From Polyangiaceae bacterium (lineage in GTDB: Bacteria > Myxococcota_A > Polyangia > Polyangiales > Polyangiaceae), in contig JALHPN010000020.1 in NCBI GenBank assembly GCA_022842465.1, positions 1 through 63,682 on the forward strand: DNA of 63,682 nucleotides, read 5' to 3'. Below the pieces are notes generated by a model that was not told where the DNA came from, made no database searches, and saw only the letters and a list, made by a program, of their open reading frames with translations. Positions 18,144-27,381 of the stretch are shown here, piece by piece (position 1 is the first letter of the stretch; every line of letters starts with the position of its first letter). The position numbers and the translations under genes were made by a program.

Positions 18144-19289
18144 TCAGTACCTCACGACGCCGGCGACCTCGTAGCGCGTCCACGCGGCCGCGGTGCCCTT
18201 GTCGAGCTGGAAAGCGAGGCGCGCGCAATCTCTCCGCATCTCGAGCCGGCCGCTGCCGTCGATCTTCGTCACAGTACGGTTTTCGCACGTGTCGACGCGC
18301 TGGCCGTCCGCGCGATGGAAGTACGCGCGCTCCGCGAGCAGGTCGCCGCCGCACGAGGTCGTCGAGCAGGAGATGTGGCCCGTGCACTGGCCCCACAGCG
18401 CGAAGCCCGCCGTCACGTCGAGCTCGCCGCTCGACCACTTCCCCGGCGCCGGCGTCGGGCGCGCGCTGAAGAGCGTGACCTCGGCCGTCACGGCGTCGAG
18501 GTCGGCGCTCCGCATGCGCTTGGGAGCGCCGGGGGACGAGCATCCCGAGGGCGTGCAGCTCGACGTCCGCACGTACACATCCATCTCGCGGTCCAGCCGT
18601 CGCGACCCGGGCGTCCAACCCGAGCCCACGAGCGCCACGCGTTGCGAACGCGTGAGGAGACGTCCCGTGCAGGCCGACGGCGCGAAAGGGTCGAAGCCGT
18701 CCGGGAGATCGTCAGGTCCGTCGGACGACGGCGTGCATGCGCCGGGGGGAAGTCCCACGCTGCCCGACGGAGCCGCGGCCGAGGTGACCTCGAGGTCCGA
18801 CACGAAGAGGCGGCGCGCGACGCGCGGTTCGGCGCGTCGGAAGACGTTCCCGAGCACGACCTGAAGAGGTGCTTGGTCACGTAGCTCGATGACGAGCTCG
18901 TGCGTCGAGGGCGAGACCTTGGTCCCGACGACGAAGGCCGTGCCGAGACAGTCGTTCGCCATGAAGCGGCGCACGATCAAGCGCGCGGGCTCGGAGGCTT
19001 CCGGGAAGGACGCGTCTCCCTCCCAGACTTGGTAGGCCGAGAACCGGATCCGCACCCACGCGCTCTCGGCGGGGCGCGCGAGGAAGAAGCCGTTCGCCGC
19101 GCCGCCGACCTCCGTGAAGGATCCGTCGCGCGGCCCGGGGAGCCGCTGCGTCGTGAGATCCTCCGACGACGTCGCGACCGGCGCGTCCGCGGCTTCCACG
19201 CCGCAGCCGACGGCGGTGAGGACGAACGAGGTGACGAGAACAGCGCGCGCGAGGGGCGCTCCGAGTGGCTGGACGTGCATGACGGTCAT
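18144..19289 (-). CDS. Secreted lipoprotein of unknown function
   Basis: 381 residues with a lipoprotein signal (lipobox Thr-Ala-Val-Gly-Cys near residue 29). The mature protein contains about ten cysteines after residue 100, including Cys-Thr-Pro-Ser-Gly-Cys and Ser-Cys-Ser-Thr-Thr-Ser-Cys clusters, suggesting disulfides in the periplasm or at the surface. The predicted structure is strand rich. No known domain is recognised. It lies 66 bases upstream of YjbQ on the same strand. An alternative start is Met4. Confidence 0.72.
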   Translation of the reverse strand: MTVMHVQPLGAPLARAVLVTSFVLTAVGCGVEAADAPVATSSEDLTTQRLPGPRDGSFTEVGGAANGFFLARPAESAWVRIRFSAYQVWEGDASFPEASEPARLIVRRFMANDCLGTAFVVGTKVSPSTHELVIELRDQAPLQVVLGNVFRRAEPRVARRLFVSDLEVTSAAAPSGSVGLPPGACTPSSDGPDDLPDGFDPFAPSACTGRLLTRSQRVALVGSGWTPGSRRLDREMDVYVRTSSCTPSGCSSPGAPKRMRSADLDAVTAEVTLFSARPTPAPGKWSSGELDVTAGFALWGQCTGHISCSTTSCGGDLLAERAYFHRADGQRVDTCENRTVTKIDGSGRLEMRRDCARLAFQLDKGTAAAWTRYEVAGVVRY

Positions 19290-19484
19290 CTACGCTCGGC
19301 GTCGCGGAACTTCCCTGACGGAACGAGTCCGCACGTGTCTGACGCCCCGAGCGGCCCTGTTCGCCCGCGCTGGCGCCACGGCGCGGCTTTGCGTGACCTG
19401 CGTCGCACCCCGTGCTCGAATGGGAGTGTCATGGGGGCGTTCGCGTCGAAGTCGACCGCCGGGGGCCGGCGCGTTGGAGCAGGC

Positions 19485-20468
19485 ATGGGCCACCACACGG
19501 ACGATGCACGCGCACGCCGTCTCGCCCGCGGCGCCGTCCTTGCGTTCGCGTTCGGCGTCGCCTTCGTACCGCGCGCCGCTCTCGCCGACGACGCTCGAAC
19601 GCGCGCGCAGGTGCTCTTCCAAGAGGGGCTTGCCGACGTCCAGCGCAAGGACTTCGCGTCTGCGTGTCCGAAGTTCCGCGCCAGCTACGAGGCCGAGCCG
19701 CGGAGCTCCACGCTCTTGAACCTCGGCATCTGCTACGAGACCGACGGCAAGCTGGCGAGCGCGTGGGGCGCCTACCGCGAAGCAGAGCTCGTCGCGAACC
19801 GCACACGCAAGGCGCCTATCGAGACCGAGGCGGCCGCTCGCGCGGAGGCCGTCGAGAAGCGCCTCGCGCGCGTGACGCTCACGGCGCCCAAGCCGGCCCC
19901 GCCAGGGCTCGCCCTCGAGCTCGACGGCAAGCCCTTCGGCGTGGGATCGCTCGGCGTCGCGCTCCCGTTCGACGCCGGGGAGCACGTGCTGCGAGCGAAG
20001 GCCCCCGGCTTCGAGCCTTCGACGACGCGCTTCGCGGTCGCGAACGCGGAGGTGCTCGAGGTGAAGGTCCCCGCGCTGGTTCGTGCGAGGTCGGCCGCCC
20101 TCCCGTCGGCCGACGCGCCACGCTCCTCCTGGCCTCTTCGACGGAGCGTCGGCGTCGTCGTCGCGACGGCTGGCGTCGCCGCTCTCGGCACGGCCGGCGT
20201 GCTCGGGATCGTCGCGAAGAGAAACTACGACGACGCACGCGCCGGTTGTGACGGCGGAGACGCGACGCGGTGCGCACCCGCCCGCGTTCTCGCCGGAGAG
20301 GATGCGCGAGGCCTCGCGCGGACCGGAACGTTCGTCGCCGTCGCGGGCGCGGCGTTCGCCGTGATCGGGGTGACGCTCGTGCTCTGGCCGGCGTCGGACG
20401 ACCGGCGCGCGAAGAGCATCGGTCTGCGCGCGGGACCGAGCGGCGCTGCGCTCGATCTCGTCTTCTGA
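19485..20468 (+). CDS. TPR and PEGA-like membrane-associated protein
   Basis: 327 residues from ATG 19485, with GGAG six bases upstream. An N-terminal export signal ends near Ala-Leu-Ala-Asp (about residue 32). About residues 35-105 resemble a single tetratricopeptide hairpin (LFQEGLADVQRKDFASACPK and LLNLGICYETDGKLASAWGA). About residues 120-195 form a PEGA-like surface domain (LALELDGKPFGVGSLG, DAGEHVLRAKAPG). Two hydrophobic helices at about 220-240 and 285-305 follow. This architecture recurs in myxobacterial envelope proteins next to serine/threonine kinases. A second protein of similar plan lies at 62717-63496. Confidence 0.82.
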   Translation: MGHHTDDARARRLARGAVLAFAFGVAFVPRAALADDARTRAQVLFQEGLADVQRKDFASACPKFRASYEAEPRSSTLLNLGICYETDGKLASAWGAYREAELVANRTRKAPIETEAAARAEAVEKRLARVTLTAPKPAPPGLALELDGKPFGVGSLGVALPFDAGEHVLRAKAPGFEPSTTRFAVANAEVLEVKVPALVRARSAALPSADAPRSSWPLRRSVGVVVATAGVAALGTAGVLGIVAKRNYDDARAGCDGGDATRCAPARVLAGEDARGLARTGTFVAVAGAAFAVIGVTLVLWPASDDRRAKSIGLRAGPSGAALDLVF

Positions 20469-20473
20469 TTCGT

Positions 20474-21109
20474 CTAGGGCGGGACCACGAACGGGCCGCG
20501 TTCGCAGAGGAGCAGACGCGTGGCGTTACACGCGACGTCGTTCTCCCATTCGAGCGACGTCATGTTCACGTTGATGCAGTCGGTTCCGCCGTCCGACGGC
20601 GAGAGCGGATGGCCGACCGCCCACGCTTCGAACGCGAACCTCTCCCGTGTGCGCCAGGTCCAGCTCGCTCCGTCGCGTCGGGCGCCGAGCCACCCGTCCT
20701 GGCCCGACACGAGGTTCCGGAGCACCTGCCACTCCTCTGCGCACGTCGTCGTCGCGAGGTACCCCCCGCCGCGGCCGCACTCCATGGTCCCGTCCGTCTC
20801 GCGTGTGTTCGGGACCGTCCAGTAGCACCGTCCGCGCCACGACACGCCGCCGTCGCACGCCTCGTTCGCGGCCGGCGGACACGTGTCGCCGGGAGGGACG
20901 CCCGCGTCGTCGGGCGCGTCTGCGTCACCTGCGGTGCTCGGGGCGTCGGGCGGAGCGTCCGTCGAAGCGTCGCCCGCCGGCGAGGCATCGGCGTCTTCGC
21001 CGCTGGTCAAGCTCGGTCCGAGGAGGAGAGTGCACGCCGTGAGGACGGTCGAGCCCGCGCTCAGGACGGACCCGACGAGCAACCACATGAAGCGGGTGAC
21101 CGGGCGCAC
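20474..21109 (-). CDS. C-type-lectin-like domain lipoprotein
   Basis: 211 residues. The signal peptide carries a Leu-Thr-Ala-Cys lipobox near residue 26. An Asp/Ala/Pro/Gly-rich linker (about 35-75) acts as a spacer. The C-terminal 130 residues match the C-type lectin fold: GRCYW near its start, a Trp-Leu-Gly-Ala (DGWLGARRD) core, the mid-domain DCINVNMTSLEWENDVACN and a closing Cys-Glu. The four conserved cysteines are placed as in long-form lectin domains, but the QPD/EPN calcium-sugar motif is not obvious, so sugar binding is not assured. Start is a GTG at 21109; Met8 (ATG 21088) is an alternative. Confidence 0.78.
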   Translation of the reverse strand: MRPVTRFMWLLVGSVLSAGSTVLTACTLLLGPSLTSGEDADASPAGDASTDAPPDAPSTAGDADAPDDAGVPPGDTCPPAANEACDGGVSWRGRCYWTVPNTRETDGTMECGRGGGYLATTTCAEEWQVLRNLVSGQDGWLGARRDGASWTWRTRERFAFEAWAVGHPLSPSDGGTDCINVNMTSLEWENDVACNATRLLLCERGPFVVPP

Positions 21110-21216
21110 ACCTCGACACTACCAAGGACCGCCCTCCGCATGAAGCGACGCGGTGCGCGTGTCGATGACCCCGTGGGTGACGCTGGCGGTCGCGTTCGGT
21201 GCCCTCGATGCGGGGG

Positions 21217-22854
21217 TCAGTCCCAGATGCGCACGACGGCTACGTAGCCCTTGGTGGCCCAGTCTTGCTCCAGAAAGGGCGTAGCGAAGGTGATGCGGTC
21301 GTCGAGGCGCGCGGGATTGAGCGGCGACGACCCCTCGGAGAAGGGCGCGCCGACGAACGCGGCGACGGGCTGCCCCGTGGGCGTCCACTTGGAGACCTCG
21401 AGCGTGTCGCCGCGTCGGTTCGCCGTCAGCATTTCCGTCCCGGAAGGGAGCAAATCGCGGAGGGCGCGGATGCCGTCGACCCAGGGCGAGCGCCCGTCGG
21501 TGCCCAGGGTGCTGTCGGGGCCACCCGTGCTCGTGACGCCGACGAAGCGCGCCTTGGCGGGCACTTCCTGCGCCGCGCCGACGACGAGACTGCCGTCGCC
21601 GCGTTCGACGATGCCGCGACCGACCGCGAGCCGGAACGTGGTCCTCTGCGCCTCCGTGTACGAGGGCTCGACCCGGACGGCGCGAACGCCGCCCGGGCCG
21701 AACGCCTCGTCCGGAGCTCCAGCCGGCGTCATCTTCACGAAGCGCACCTCCGCGAGGGCCTCCGAGTTACCGTACGCAATTCCCGCGAAGACGTGCCCGT
21801 CAGCGCCTACGCCGATGCCCGCGAAGCTCGGGTTCGTGAACGGAAGCGGAGCGATGCCGCCAGAGCCGAACGTGGGATCGAGATCGCCCTGTGCGGTGAA
21901 GCGCATGAGCTGGGCGGGGCCGTCGAGGACGGAGTTGGCGGCGACGATCGTGCCCCCCGGGCCCGGCGCGATGAGGAATCGGGAGCCGGCAGGCCCCGCG
22001 CGAACGCCGCCCGTGCCGAAGCTCGTGTCGAGGCTGCCGTCGGGAAGGAGGCGGAGGGTCTCGCCGGGTCGGAAGACGAGAATGCTCCCGCCCGCGCCGA
22101 ACGCGGCAGAGTTGGCGTACTCGTTCGCGGCATGGGGCGGGCCGACGGAGCCGTTCTTGAACGTCGGGTCGAGCGCCCCGTTCGCGTCGAGCCGCGCGAC
22201 GCAGACCCTGCGCACGTTCGCGCCGTCGATGCAGCTCCCCACGAGCGTCGTCTTCCCGTCGGCCGAGGGGAGGACGTCCGCGATGGGGATGATCCCGCGT
22301 ATGGCGTCGCTCTTCAGCGCGACGTGGCCATTGGTGCCGAAGGTGGTGTCGCGGGATCCGGGCGCGCCGCGCACGAAGAGCGCGGCGCGGGTCGGCGTCG
22401 CCTCGACACCGGGGGTCGTGGCCTTGGCGGCGACCGTGATCTCGGAGGGCCCCTGCGGGGTGTCGGCGGTGACGGCGACGGTGAGCTCGCCCGTCGTCGT
22501 GCCGGGCGGGATCACGATCGGCGCGGCGGTGATGCCGGGCAGGAGGCCCGTGACGCGGACCTCGACGGGCGAGCCGGTGAGCCCTTCGCCGCGCGCGACG
22601 ACGACGCTGACCTTCGCGTCCCGTCCCTGGATGATGCGGGTCGGGGCGGCCGCGACCGTGACGACGACGGTGCCGGGCGCCGCCCCAGGCTCACTCGCGC
22701 CGGGCGTCGGGCCCGGCGGCGTGCCCGGCGGCGTGCCGAGGGGGTCCGGCGTCTCGCCCTGGGCCGTGTCGTCCGACGACGAACAGGCGACGGCGAGGAG
22801 AAGGGGAACGAGCCGTACCAGACGGCGCGTGGCCGGGCGGGAAAGGAGGCGCAT
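21217..22854 (-). CDS. Delta-60 repeat lipoprotein
   Basis: 545 residues. The lipoprotein signal ends Ala-Val-Ala-Cys, followed by a Pro/Gly/Thr linker and a beta-sandwich-like segment (about 60-155). From about residue 170, repeats of the delta-60 type occur, each with a core such as LDPTFKNGSVG, LDTSFGTGGVR, LDPTFGSGGIA and PDEAFGPGGVR. Tandem repeats of this kind form a beta-propeller on the bacterial surface; their partners are mostly unknown. The gene lies divergent from the LamG-like gene across about 200 bases. Confidence 0.88.
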   Translation of the reverse strand: MRLLSRPATRRLVRLVPLLLAVACSSSDDTAQGETPDPLGTPPGTPPGPTPGASEPGAAPGTVVVTVAAAPTRIIQGRDAKVSVVVARGEGLTGSPVEVRVTGLLPGITAAPIVIPPGTTTGELTVAVTADTPQGPSEITVAAKATTPGVEATPTRAALFVRGAPGSRDTTFGTNGHVALKSDAIRGIIPIADVLPSADGKTTLVGSCIDGANVRRVCVARLDANGALDPTFKNGSVGPPHAANEYANSAAFGAGGSILVFRPGETLRLLPDGSLDTSFGTGGVRAGPAGSRFLIAPGPGGTIVAANSVLDGPAQLMRFTAQGDLDPTFGSGGIAPLPFTNPSFAGIGVGADGHVFAGIAYGNSEALAEVRFVKMTPAGAPDEAFGPGGVRAVRVEPSYTEAQRTTFRLAVGRGIVERGDGSLVVGAAQEVPAKARFVGVTSTGGPDSTLGTDGRSPWVDGIRALRDLLPSGTEMLTANRRGDTLEVSKWTPTGQPVAAFVGAPFSEGSSPLNPARLDDRITFATPFLEQDWATKGYVAVVRIWD

Positions 22855-23056
22855 GCGCGGCCTCGAGCACGCATCATGCCCGGCATCTCGCGCGATGTGT
22901 CCTGGAGTTTCCAGCTGTTCCGATGAACCATGAGGTGGTGACGCGCGCCACCGGTGGATCTTCGCCAGCCCAGGTCGACGCCGGGGATCCGGTCACGGCT
23001 CGCGCCCCATTTGGGTGACACCTACCGGGCGCGTCCGGCGTGACAATGGCGGCGCG

Positions 23057-24067
23057 ATGTCCAAGCTGCCTTGCCGCCTCGGGCTCTCTCTCCTTTTCCT
23101 CCCGAGTCTCGGACTCGCCGCCACGCTCGCGGCGTGCCTCGGCGAGGACGTCTCGAGCACGGGCCCCGAAGGCGCGCGCGCGGATGCAGGGGCGCTCGTC
23201 GACGGTGGGTCGCCCGACGCGGAGTCGCGCCCGACGCCCTCCCAGCCGGACGCAAGCTCCCCCTTCGTGCCAGGCTCGTGCCCGCCAGAAGCGACCGCGG
23301 TGCCCTGCGGACCCGACCTGACGTCGGCCGGCGTACCGGCCCTCCATCTCGACGCCTGCAAGCTCGGGGATCGAAGCGTTCGCATCACCTCGTGGCCGTC
23401 GTTGACGTCCGGCATCGTTCTTCAGGGCGCGCCCGGCGCTCTCCTCTGTAGGAGCTCCATCAACGGGCGGCCCGCCGTGCACTTCGATCGCGACGGCTTC
23501 TCGCTCGCGGCCAGTCAAGCGACGGCGCTCGACGGCGCTCCCGAGCACTGGCTCGCGGTGGTCATGCAGTACGTCCCCTCCGATCGGCCCGAGAACCAGG
23601 CTGCGGGCATCGTGTTCCAGCGCAACGAAGCGAGCTACCCCTTCGCCGGGCCGCAGATCGCGGCGAACTTCGCCTACCAGGGTCAGGCCGGCCAGGGCAT
23701 GTCGCTCGACCGCACGCGCCTGCTCGGCGGCAGCATGCGCTTCGGGCTCGCGTCGCGTAACCTTCCGGAGAGCACGTTCGCCGCGGTCACGCCCAACGAG
23801 CTCAGCGCGCCGATGCTGGTCGTCTTCCACCGGCTCGGAGACCGCATCGCCCTCCGCGTGAACGGCAAGGAAGTCGCCTTCGACACGAGCACGCAGTCGC
23901 TACCCGACGGGAGCGGCAACCCCCTCAACATCGGCCGCGCGAACAGCGAGAACAACTACTTCCTCGGGAAGATCGCCGAGCTCCTCTTCCATCGGAGCGC
24001 CCCGCAGGACACGGCGGCCCTCGAGGGCGAGCTCATGGCACGCTGGGGCATCGCGCCCGCGCCGTGA
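23057..24067 (+). CDS. LamG/concanavalin-like domain lipoprotein
   Basis: 336 residues from ATG 23057, which gives a clean lipoprotein signal (lipobox Leu-Ala-Ala-Cys near residue 26). An upstream in-frame codon at 23015 would bury it. After an Asp/Ser/Pro-rich linker the C-terminal 240 residues look like a LamG/concanavalin-type jelly roll: RPAVHFDRDGFSL, a later RIALRVNGKEVAFDT, and the end FLGKIAELLFHRSAPQDTAA. Such domains bind glycans or proteins at the cell surface. The next gene follows after 36 bases on the same strand. Confidence 0.8.
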   Translation: MSKLPCRLGLSLLFLPSLGLAATLAACLGEDVSSTGPEGARADAGALVDGGSPDAESRPTPSQPDASSPFVPGSCPPEATAVPCGPDLTSAGVPALHLDACKLGDRSVRITSWPSLTSGIVLQGAPGALLCRSSINGRPAVHFDRDGFSLAASQATALDGAPEHWLAVVMQYVPSDRPENQAAGIVFQRNEASYPFAGPQIAANFAYQGQAGQGMSLDRTRLLGGSMRFGLASRNLPESTFAAVTPNELSAPMLVVFHRLGDRIALRVNGKEVAFDTSTQSLPDGSGNPLNIGRANSENNYFLGKIAELLFHRSAPQDTAALEGELMARWGIAPAP

Positions 24068-24103
24068 CGCCGTCCGTGTAGATTGGTGAGGGGGAGGCGC
24101 CGC

Positions 24104-24670
24104 ATGAACGGATCCATCGTGCTGGTGATCGCGGCGTCGGCGTGCGCGTGCGCGACGGGGTGCGGAGGGAGCGGGCGCGAGGAGGTGCCCTGCGGTCCGG
24201 ACGAGGCAGAGCCCGGCGACACCGTCGCCACTCCGAGGAAGCTCGACCCGATCGAGGACGACCCCATCGGATCCAACGCGCTCCCGCAGAAGGTCTCGGT
24301 CGTCGGCTCGATCCACGACGCGAGCGACGTGGACCACTACTCGGTCGACGTGAAGGACACGGGCCTCGGCGGCAACCCCAAGGTGGACGTCCTCGTGTCG
24401 AGCGGGTTCGAAGCGACGGTCACGCCGAGGTGCACGTCGGGTACGGTGGAGAGCATCCGATGCCTCCGCGGCGTCGACGCGAGCCCGTCGAGGGACGCGA
24501 CCTCCTGCAGGACCGAACAGCCCGCGGACGCCGCGGCCGCTGCGCTCACGCAGGTCCAGGTGGAGTGCCGAGGCACCTCGAGCGATCACGTAGAGCTCGC
24601 GATCGTCGTCGCGCGTGTGACGTCTTCGCCGACGTGCGAGCGCTACCGGTTGACGGTCTCGGCGGACTAG
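24104..24670 (+). CDS. Small lipoprotein of unknown function
   Basis: 188 residues from ATG 24104, with GGAGG six bases upstream; this start gives a lipoprotein signal ending Ala-Thr-Gly-Cys. The mature protein contains several cysteines and the strand pattern KVSVVGSIHDASDVDHYSVDV, which resembles the bacterial pre-peptidase C-terminal (PPC) type sandwich where a domain reports on soluble solutes, but the match is loose. It is probably cotranscribed with the LamG-like gene. Function unknown. Confidence 0.68.
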   Translation: MNGSIVLVIAASACACATGCGGSGREEVPCGPDEAEPGDTVATPRKLDPIEDDPIGSNALPQKVSVVGSIHDASDVDHYSVDVKDTGLGGNPKVDVLVSSGFEATVTPRCTSGTVESIRCLRGVDASPSRDATSCRTEQPADAAAAALTQVQVECRGTSSDHVELAIVVARVTSSPTCERYRLTVSAD

Positions 24671-24686
24671 ACGGGGCCGACCCGTC
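24670..24686. terminator. Possible terminator hairpin in a convergent gap
   Basis: GACGGG and CCCGTC make a perfect 6-bp stem with a 5-base loop in the 19-base gap between two convergent genes, overlapping the last base of a stop codon. There is no T-tract, so this is only a suggestion. Confidence 0.3.
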
Positions 24687-24689
24687 CGG

Positions 24690-25346
24690 TCACTTCTTCT
24701 CGTCGGGACCGTCCGGCGCGAGCTCGATGGGGTAGACGACGGTGACCTTGCCGCCGTTCGCGGGAGGCCGGAACGCGACGCTCGCCATCGACTCCTTCAC
24801 GCACGTCTCGAGCTTCTCGTCGACGAGGGAGCCCTCCGCCGTCACCTCGACCTCGTCGACGAGGCCCCCGACCTCTTCCTCCCCGAGGATGGTGTAGGAG
24901 ATCTCGAGCCTGCCGCTGGCGCGCGGCGCGCGCACGAGGAGCTCCTCGTAACATTTCCCCACCATCGGGAAGAGCTCGGAGCGCACGACGCTCTGGATGT
25001 ACGCCGGGTCCATGCCCTCGCCGTCCTTCGTCGGAGCCGGTTCGAGCTTCGCGCGCGCGCGCCCTGCCGCCGACGCGGCTTCACCCTCCGCCGCCCACGC
25101 CGCGACGATTCGCTGCCGGAGCTCGTCGCGGGTCCTCTTGTCGTGGATCGTCTCCCGGAGCGCCGTCGGCGTCACCCTCGTCGTCGAGGGCGTCGTCGTC
25201 GTGGCCGCCATGGCGGTGGTGGTCGTCATCGCCGTCGTCCCGTCGCCTCCGGGGCGATGGGGGCCGCGCAGGCCGAGAAGGACGCTGGCCGCGAGCAACG
25301 CGCTGGCGGAGCCCCAGATGACGATGCGACGATCCGGAGCGACCAT
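24690..25346 (-). CDS. AgmX/PglI C-terminal domain protein
   Basis: 218 residues. A single N-terminal hydrophobic helix (IWGSASALLAASVLLGL) anchors the protein, then a threonine-rich low-complexity linker (TTTTAMAATTTTPSTTR) extends into the periplasm. The last 110 residues carry the AgmX/PglI C-terminal fold: FPMVGKCYEELLVR, LEISYTILGEEEVGGL, a Leu-Glu-Thr-Cys-Val-Lys core, and KVTVVYPIELAPD. In Myxococcus this domain appears in gliding-motility and envelope proteins. This copy lacks the FHA or zinc-ribbon N-terminus of AgmX itself. It is divergent from the radical SAM gene. Confidence 0.85.
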   Translation of the reverse strand: MVAPDRRIVIWGSASALLAASVLLGLRGPHRPGGDGTTAMTTTTAMAATTTTPSTTRVTPTALRETIHDKRTRDELRQRIVAAWAAEGEAASAAGRARAKLEPAPTKDGEGMDPAYIQSVVRSELFPMVGKCYEELLVRAPRASGRLEISYTILGEEEVGGLVDEVEVTAEGSLVDEKLETCVKESMASVAFRPPANGGKVTVVYPIELAPDGPDEKK

Positions 25347-25500
25347 CCCTGAACCTCCTCGAGGGCCTCGGGCACGGCCGAGGAGGCCGGACGCCGCGAG
25401 CGCTCTCCACGGGAAGACCCCCGGCGCGCCGGGACCTTGGGCCCGAGGACGGGGCGGATGGGCTCTTCATTCCCCTCCGGCTCCGAGCTAACGTCCCCTC

Positions 25501-27381
25501 GTGCAGTTTGCCCTCTCCCGGCTGGCCACGCGCGTCCTCTCGAAGACCGCTCGCGGCCTCTGGCCGTCGGTGCAGCGCTTGAACCGGCTCGTCGAGCGCC
25601 CGTCCGCGCACCCCCCGTGGGCGCCCGCGCCGCTCCTCAAGCGGCGTGAGCGCACCTCGCCGCCGCTCGGGTTCCCGCGGGAGACCGACTCCCTCTGCCC
25701 GGCGTGCGTGAAGACCGTGCGCGCCGACATCTTGTCCGGCAAGCGCGATCTCCGCGAGCTCATCTCCGGCAAGCCCGGCGAGATCAAGGCCCGCATCGTC
25801 AAGGAGATGCGTGACGGCCTCGAGCAGGTCCTGATGGTGAAGGAGTGCAGCGAGCACGGGCGCTGCGAAGACGTCCTCGCGATCGACGCCGCGTTCCTCC
25901 AGCGCATCGAGGAGCTCTTCCCCGGGCGCGACTACCTCGCGCCCCTCACCGCGCTCCGTGACCACGGCAGCTCCAGCATCAAGTACGGCCGCGGCAGCGT
26001 GCTCACCGTGGACCTCACGAACCGCTGCAACATGATGTGCGACCCCTGCTTCATGGACGCGAACCAGGTCGGGTTCGTCCACGAGCTCGCGTGGGAGGAG
26101 GTCCAGAAGATCCTCGACGACGCGACGAGCGTGAAGCCCCGCCGCCAGATGAGCATCCAGTTCTCGGGCGGCGAGCCGACGTTGAGCCCCCACTTTCTCC
26201 GTGCGATCCGCTACGCGCGCGAGGTCGGGTTCTTCGCCGTCCAGTGCGCCACGAACGGGATCTTGTTCGCGCAGGAGCCGGAGCTCGCGAAGGCGGCGAA
26301 GGAGGCGGGCATGCGCATCGCCTACCTCCAGTTCGACGGCATCGGGAACGAGTCGAACGCCCATCGCAAAGTCGGAAACCTCTTCGACGTGAAGGTGAAG
26401 GCGATCGAGAACCTGCATGCTGCAGGCATCGACGTCGTCCTCGTCGTCACGGTCGTCAACGGGGTGAACGATCGCGAGGTCGGTCGCATCGTCGATTTCG
26501 CCGTCCAGAACGCGGACAAGGTCACCGTGGTGAGCTTCCAGCCGGTGAGCTTCACGGGGCGCGACGAGGACGTGACCGACGAGGTCCGCAGAGCGCAGCG
26601 CTATACGCTGAGCCACCTCGCGAAGGACCTCGAAGAGCAGACGGGTACGCTGAAGGCGCTCCGCGACTGGTTCCCGCTCTCCGCGCTCGGCCCGTTCAGC
26701 GACCTGACGGACACGCTCCAAGGGGAGCGCGCCGACTGGGGCTCGATGAAGTGCGGTTGCCACCCGAACTGCGGGGTCGGCACGATGCTCTTCGTGAACA
26801 AGCGGACGAAGGAGGCCGTGCCGCTCACTTCGTTCCTCGATCTCGCAGGGCTCATGAGCGACGTCCAGGACATCACCGACGCCGCGCAGGGACGGGTGCT
26901 CACCCTCGCCGAGCTCGCGCTCGCGCTCCTCAAGAACTTCGACGCCGACGCGGCTCCCGAGGGCGTCACCTTTCCCCTTCTCGTCCGTCAGTTCCTGAGC
27001 CAGACGGGCGCGCGGGGGCAGCGCGTCGGCGAGTTCGAGTCCGACGCCGCCCAGTTCGAGTGGCGCGTCCTCTTCGTCGCCGGGATGTGGTTCCAGGACC
27101 TCTTCAACTACGATTTCCGGCGGACGGAGATGTGCATCATCCCGTACGGGACGCAAATGGGGGAGATCAGCTTCTGCGCCTACAACACCGGCGTCGGATG
27201 GCGTCAGGTGATCGAGAAGATGAAGGCGACGGCGACGGTGGCCGAGTGGTACCGCGAGCACGGTCGGCACCCGGTCTACGCGAAGGGGCAGGATCTCCCG
27301 CTCGCGCCCCCTACCGGCGCGGTCGTCGTCCCCGAGGGCAAGCCCGCGCGCGTCGTGCGCCTCCCGGTGCTGGGCGCATGA
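25501..27381 (+). CDS. Radical SAM enzyme, tetraether-lipid-synthase-like
   Basis: 626 residues from a GTG start. It holds an N-terminal cysteine module (Cys66-x-x-Cys69 and, after a loop, Cys116-Ser-Glu-His-Gly and Cys122), then the radical SAM cluster Cys176-x3-Cys180-x2-Cys183 (CNMMCDPC) and the SAM-binding GGE at 223-225. A C-terminal section has further cysteines (418, 420, 424, 544, 559) that could hold auxiliary iron-sulfur clusters. The N-terminal CxxC plus C-x-x-H-G module, a radical SAM core and a cysteine-rich C-terminus is the layout of archaeal Tes (MJ0619) and related bacterial membrane-spanning-lipid synthases. Lipid coupling is therefore a hypothesis. It overlaps a MarR gene by four bases. 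Confidence 0.8.
   Translation: MQFALSRLATRVLSKTARGLWPSVQRLNRLVERPSAHPPWAPAPLLKRRERTSPPLGFPRETDSLCPACVKTVRADILSGKRDLRELISGKPGEIKARIVKEMRDGLEQVLMVKECSEHGRCEDVLAIDAAFLQRIEELFPGRDYLAPLTALRDHGSSSIKYGRGSVLTVDLTNRCNMMCDPCFMDANQVGFVHELAWEEVQKILDDATSVKPRRQMSIQFSGGEPTLSPHFLRAIRYAREVGFFAVQCATNGILFAQEPELAKAAKEAGMRIAYLQFDGIGNESNAHRKVGNLFDVKVKAIENLHAAGIDVVLVVTVVNGVNDREVGRIVDFAVQNADKVTVVSFQPVSFTGRDEDVTDEVRRAQRYTLSHLAKDLEEQTGTLKALRDWFPLSALGPFSDLTDTLQGERADWGSMKCGCHPNCGVGTMLFVNKRTKEAVPLTSFLDLAGLMSDVQDITDAAQGRVLTLAELALALLKNFDADAAPEGVTFPLLVRQFLSQTGARGQRVGEFESDAAQFEWRVLFVAGMWFQDLFNYDFRRTEMCIIPYGTQMGEISFCAYNTGVGWRQVIEKMKATATVAEWYREHGRHPVYAKGQDLPLAPPTGAVVVPEGKPARVVRLPVLGA

Noticed and set aside
25347..25500. MarR operator upstream of the radical SAM gene
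   Set aside because: No inverted repeat of suitable symmetry stands out in this gap.
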